Shown one piece after another: positions 6,140 through 6,219 of a stretch of DNA of 6,219 nt. The notes under the pieces were generated by a model, which saw only the letters and a program-made list of their open reading frames with translations, searched no databases and was not told where the DNA came from. Numbering within the stretch: the first letter of the stretch is position 1; each line of letters begins with the position of its first letter. The DNA lies in NCBI GenBank assembly GCA_902784045.1, contig CACZTE010000153.1:1-6219 (forward strand), in the 5' to 3' direction. The DNA is from an uncultured Eubacterium sp. GTDB lineage: Bacteria > Bacillota > Clostridia > Eubacteriales > Eubacteriaceae. A program made the translations under genes and the position numbers.

Positions 6140-6219
6140 CTCGCAGATATCGCTGATACACGCGGATTAAGCAATAAAAATTAAATTATTTATCTGCGAT
6201 TATCCGCGTAATCTGCGAG
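6140..6219. repeat. 80-base inverted repeat made of CGCNGAT heptamers
   Basis: The left arm has CGCAGAT (6142-6148), CGCTGAT (6151-6157) and CGCGGAT (6161-6167). The right arm has their opposites ATCTGCG (6192-6198), ATCCGCG (6202-6208) and ATCTGCG (6211-6217). The outermost nine bases are a perfect inverted pair, CTCGCAGAT (6140-6148) with ATCTGCGAG (6211-6219). ACGCGGAT (6160-6167) also matches ATCCGCGT (6202-6209). The centre is AT-rich and has its own AATAA/TTATT stem (6173-6177 and 6186-6190). Heptamers start every 9-10 bases. From memory, ATCTGCG/ATCCGCG palindromes of this general kind occur as dispersed intergenic repeats in many bacteria; copy number here is unknown. The element reaches the window edge and may continue. 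Confidence 0.7.

Noticed and set aside
6064..6156. Frame of about 30 codons starting at ATGA overlapping the cobU stop, considered as a start of cobS
   Set aside because: The translation does not resemble the CobS N-terminus, and the frame runs through the terminator T tract into the repeat before stopping.

Overview
The window is a stretch of a cobalamin (vitamin B12) biosynthesis cluster, with all six recognisable genes on the + strand: cobJ, cobK, cobQ, cbiB, cobD and cobU. Every gene is intact, has a good Shine-Dalgarno sequence and carries the expected family motifs. The strong purine-rich ribosome sites, short gaps and protein sequences suggest an anaerobic, low-to-mid GC Firmicute of the Clostridia/Eubacteriaceae type, possibly an acetogen. 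This is inferred from general protein resemblance, not from a search. In such an organism the early steps would use the anaerobic (cobalt-early) route, so cobJ and cobK would act as CbiH and CbiJ.

Layout. Bases 1-163 are an AT-rich leader with no convincing gene, several short palindromes and a weak candidate promoter. The first block is cobJ-cobK (164-1641), joined by a 4-base GTGA overlap; these enzymes modify the corrin ring. A 120-base gap follows, holding a good extended -10 promoter, a foldable RNA segment and a strong terminator-like hairpin just ahead of the cobQ ribosome site. This gap is the main regulatory feature of the window. The second block is cobQ-cbiB-cobD-cobU (1765-6067), with gaps of 73, 94 and 20 bases. 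After cobU there is a probable terminator ending in eight Ts, then an 80-base inverted repeat built from six CGCNGAT-type heptamers that reaches the last base of the window.

How the genes work together. CobJ methylates C17 and contracts the ring, and CobK reduces the precorrin-6A-level intermediate. CobQ amidates adenosylcobyrinate diamide to adenosylcobyrate. CobD makes (R)-1-amino-2-propanol phosphate from threonine phosphate, and CbiB attaches it to give adenosylcobinamide phosphate. CobU activates that product to adenosylcobinamide-GDP. The last joining step (CobS), the lower-ligand enzyme (CobT), the phosphatase (CobC) and a threonine kinase are not in the window.

I found no sign of a new protein system. 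The points worth a second look are non-coding: the cobK-cobQ leader, the palindromes ahead of cobJ, and the terminal inverted repeat.
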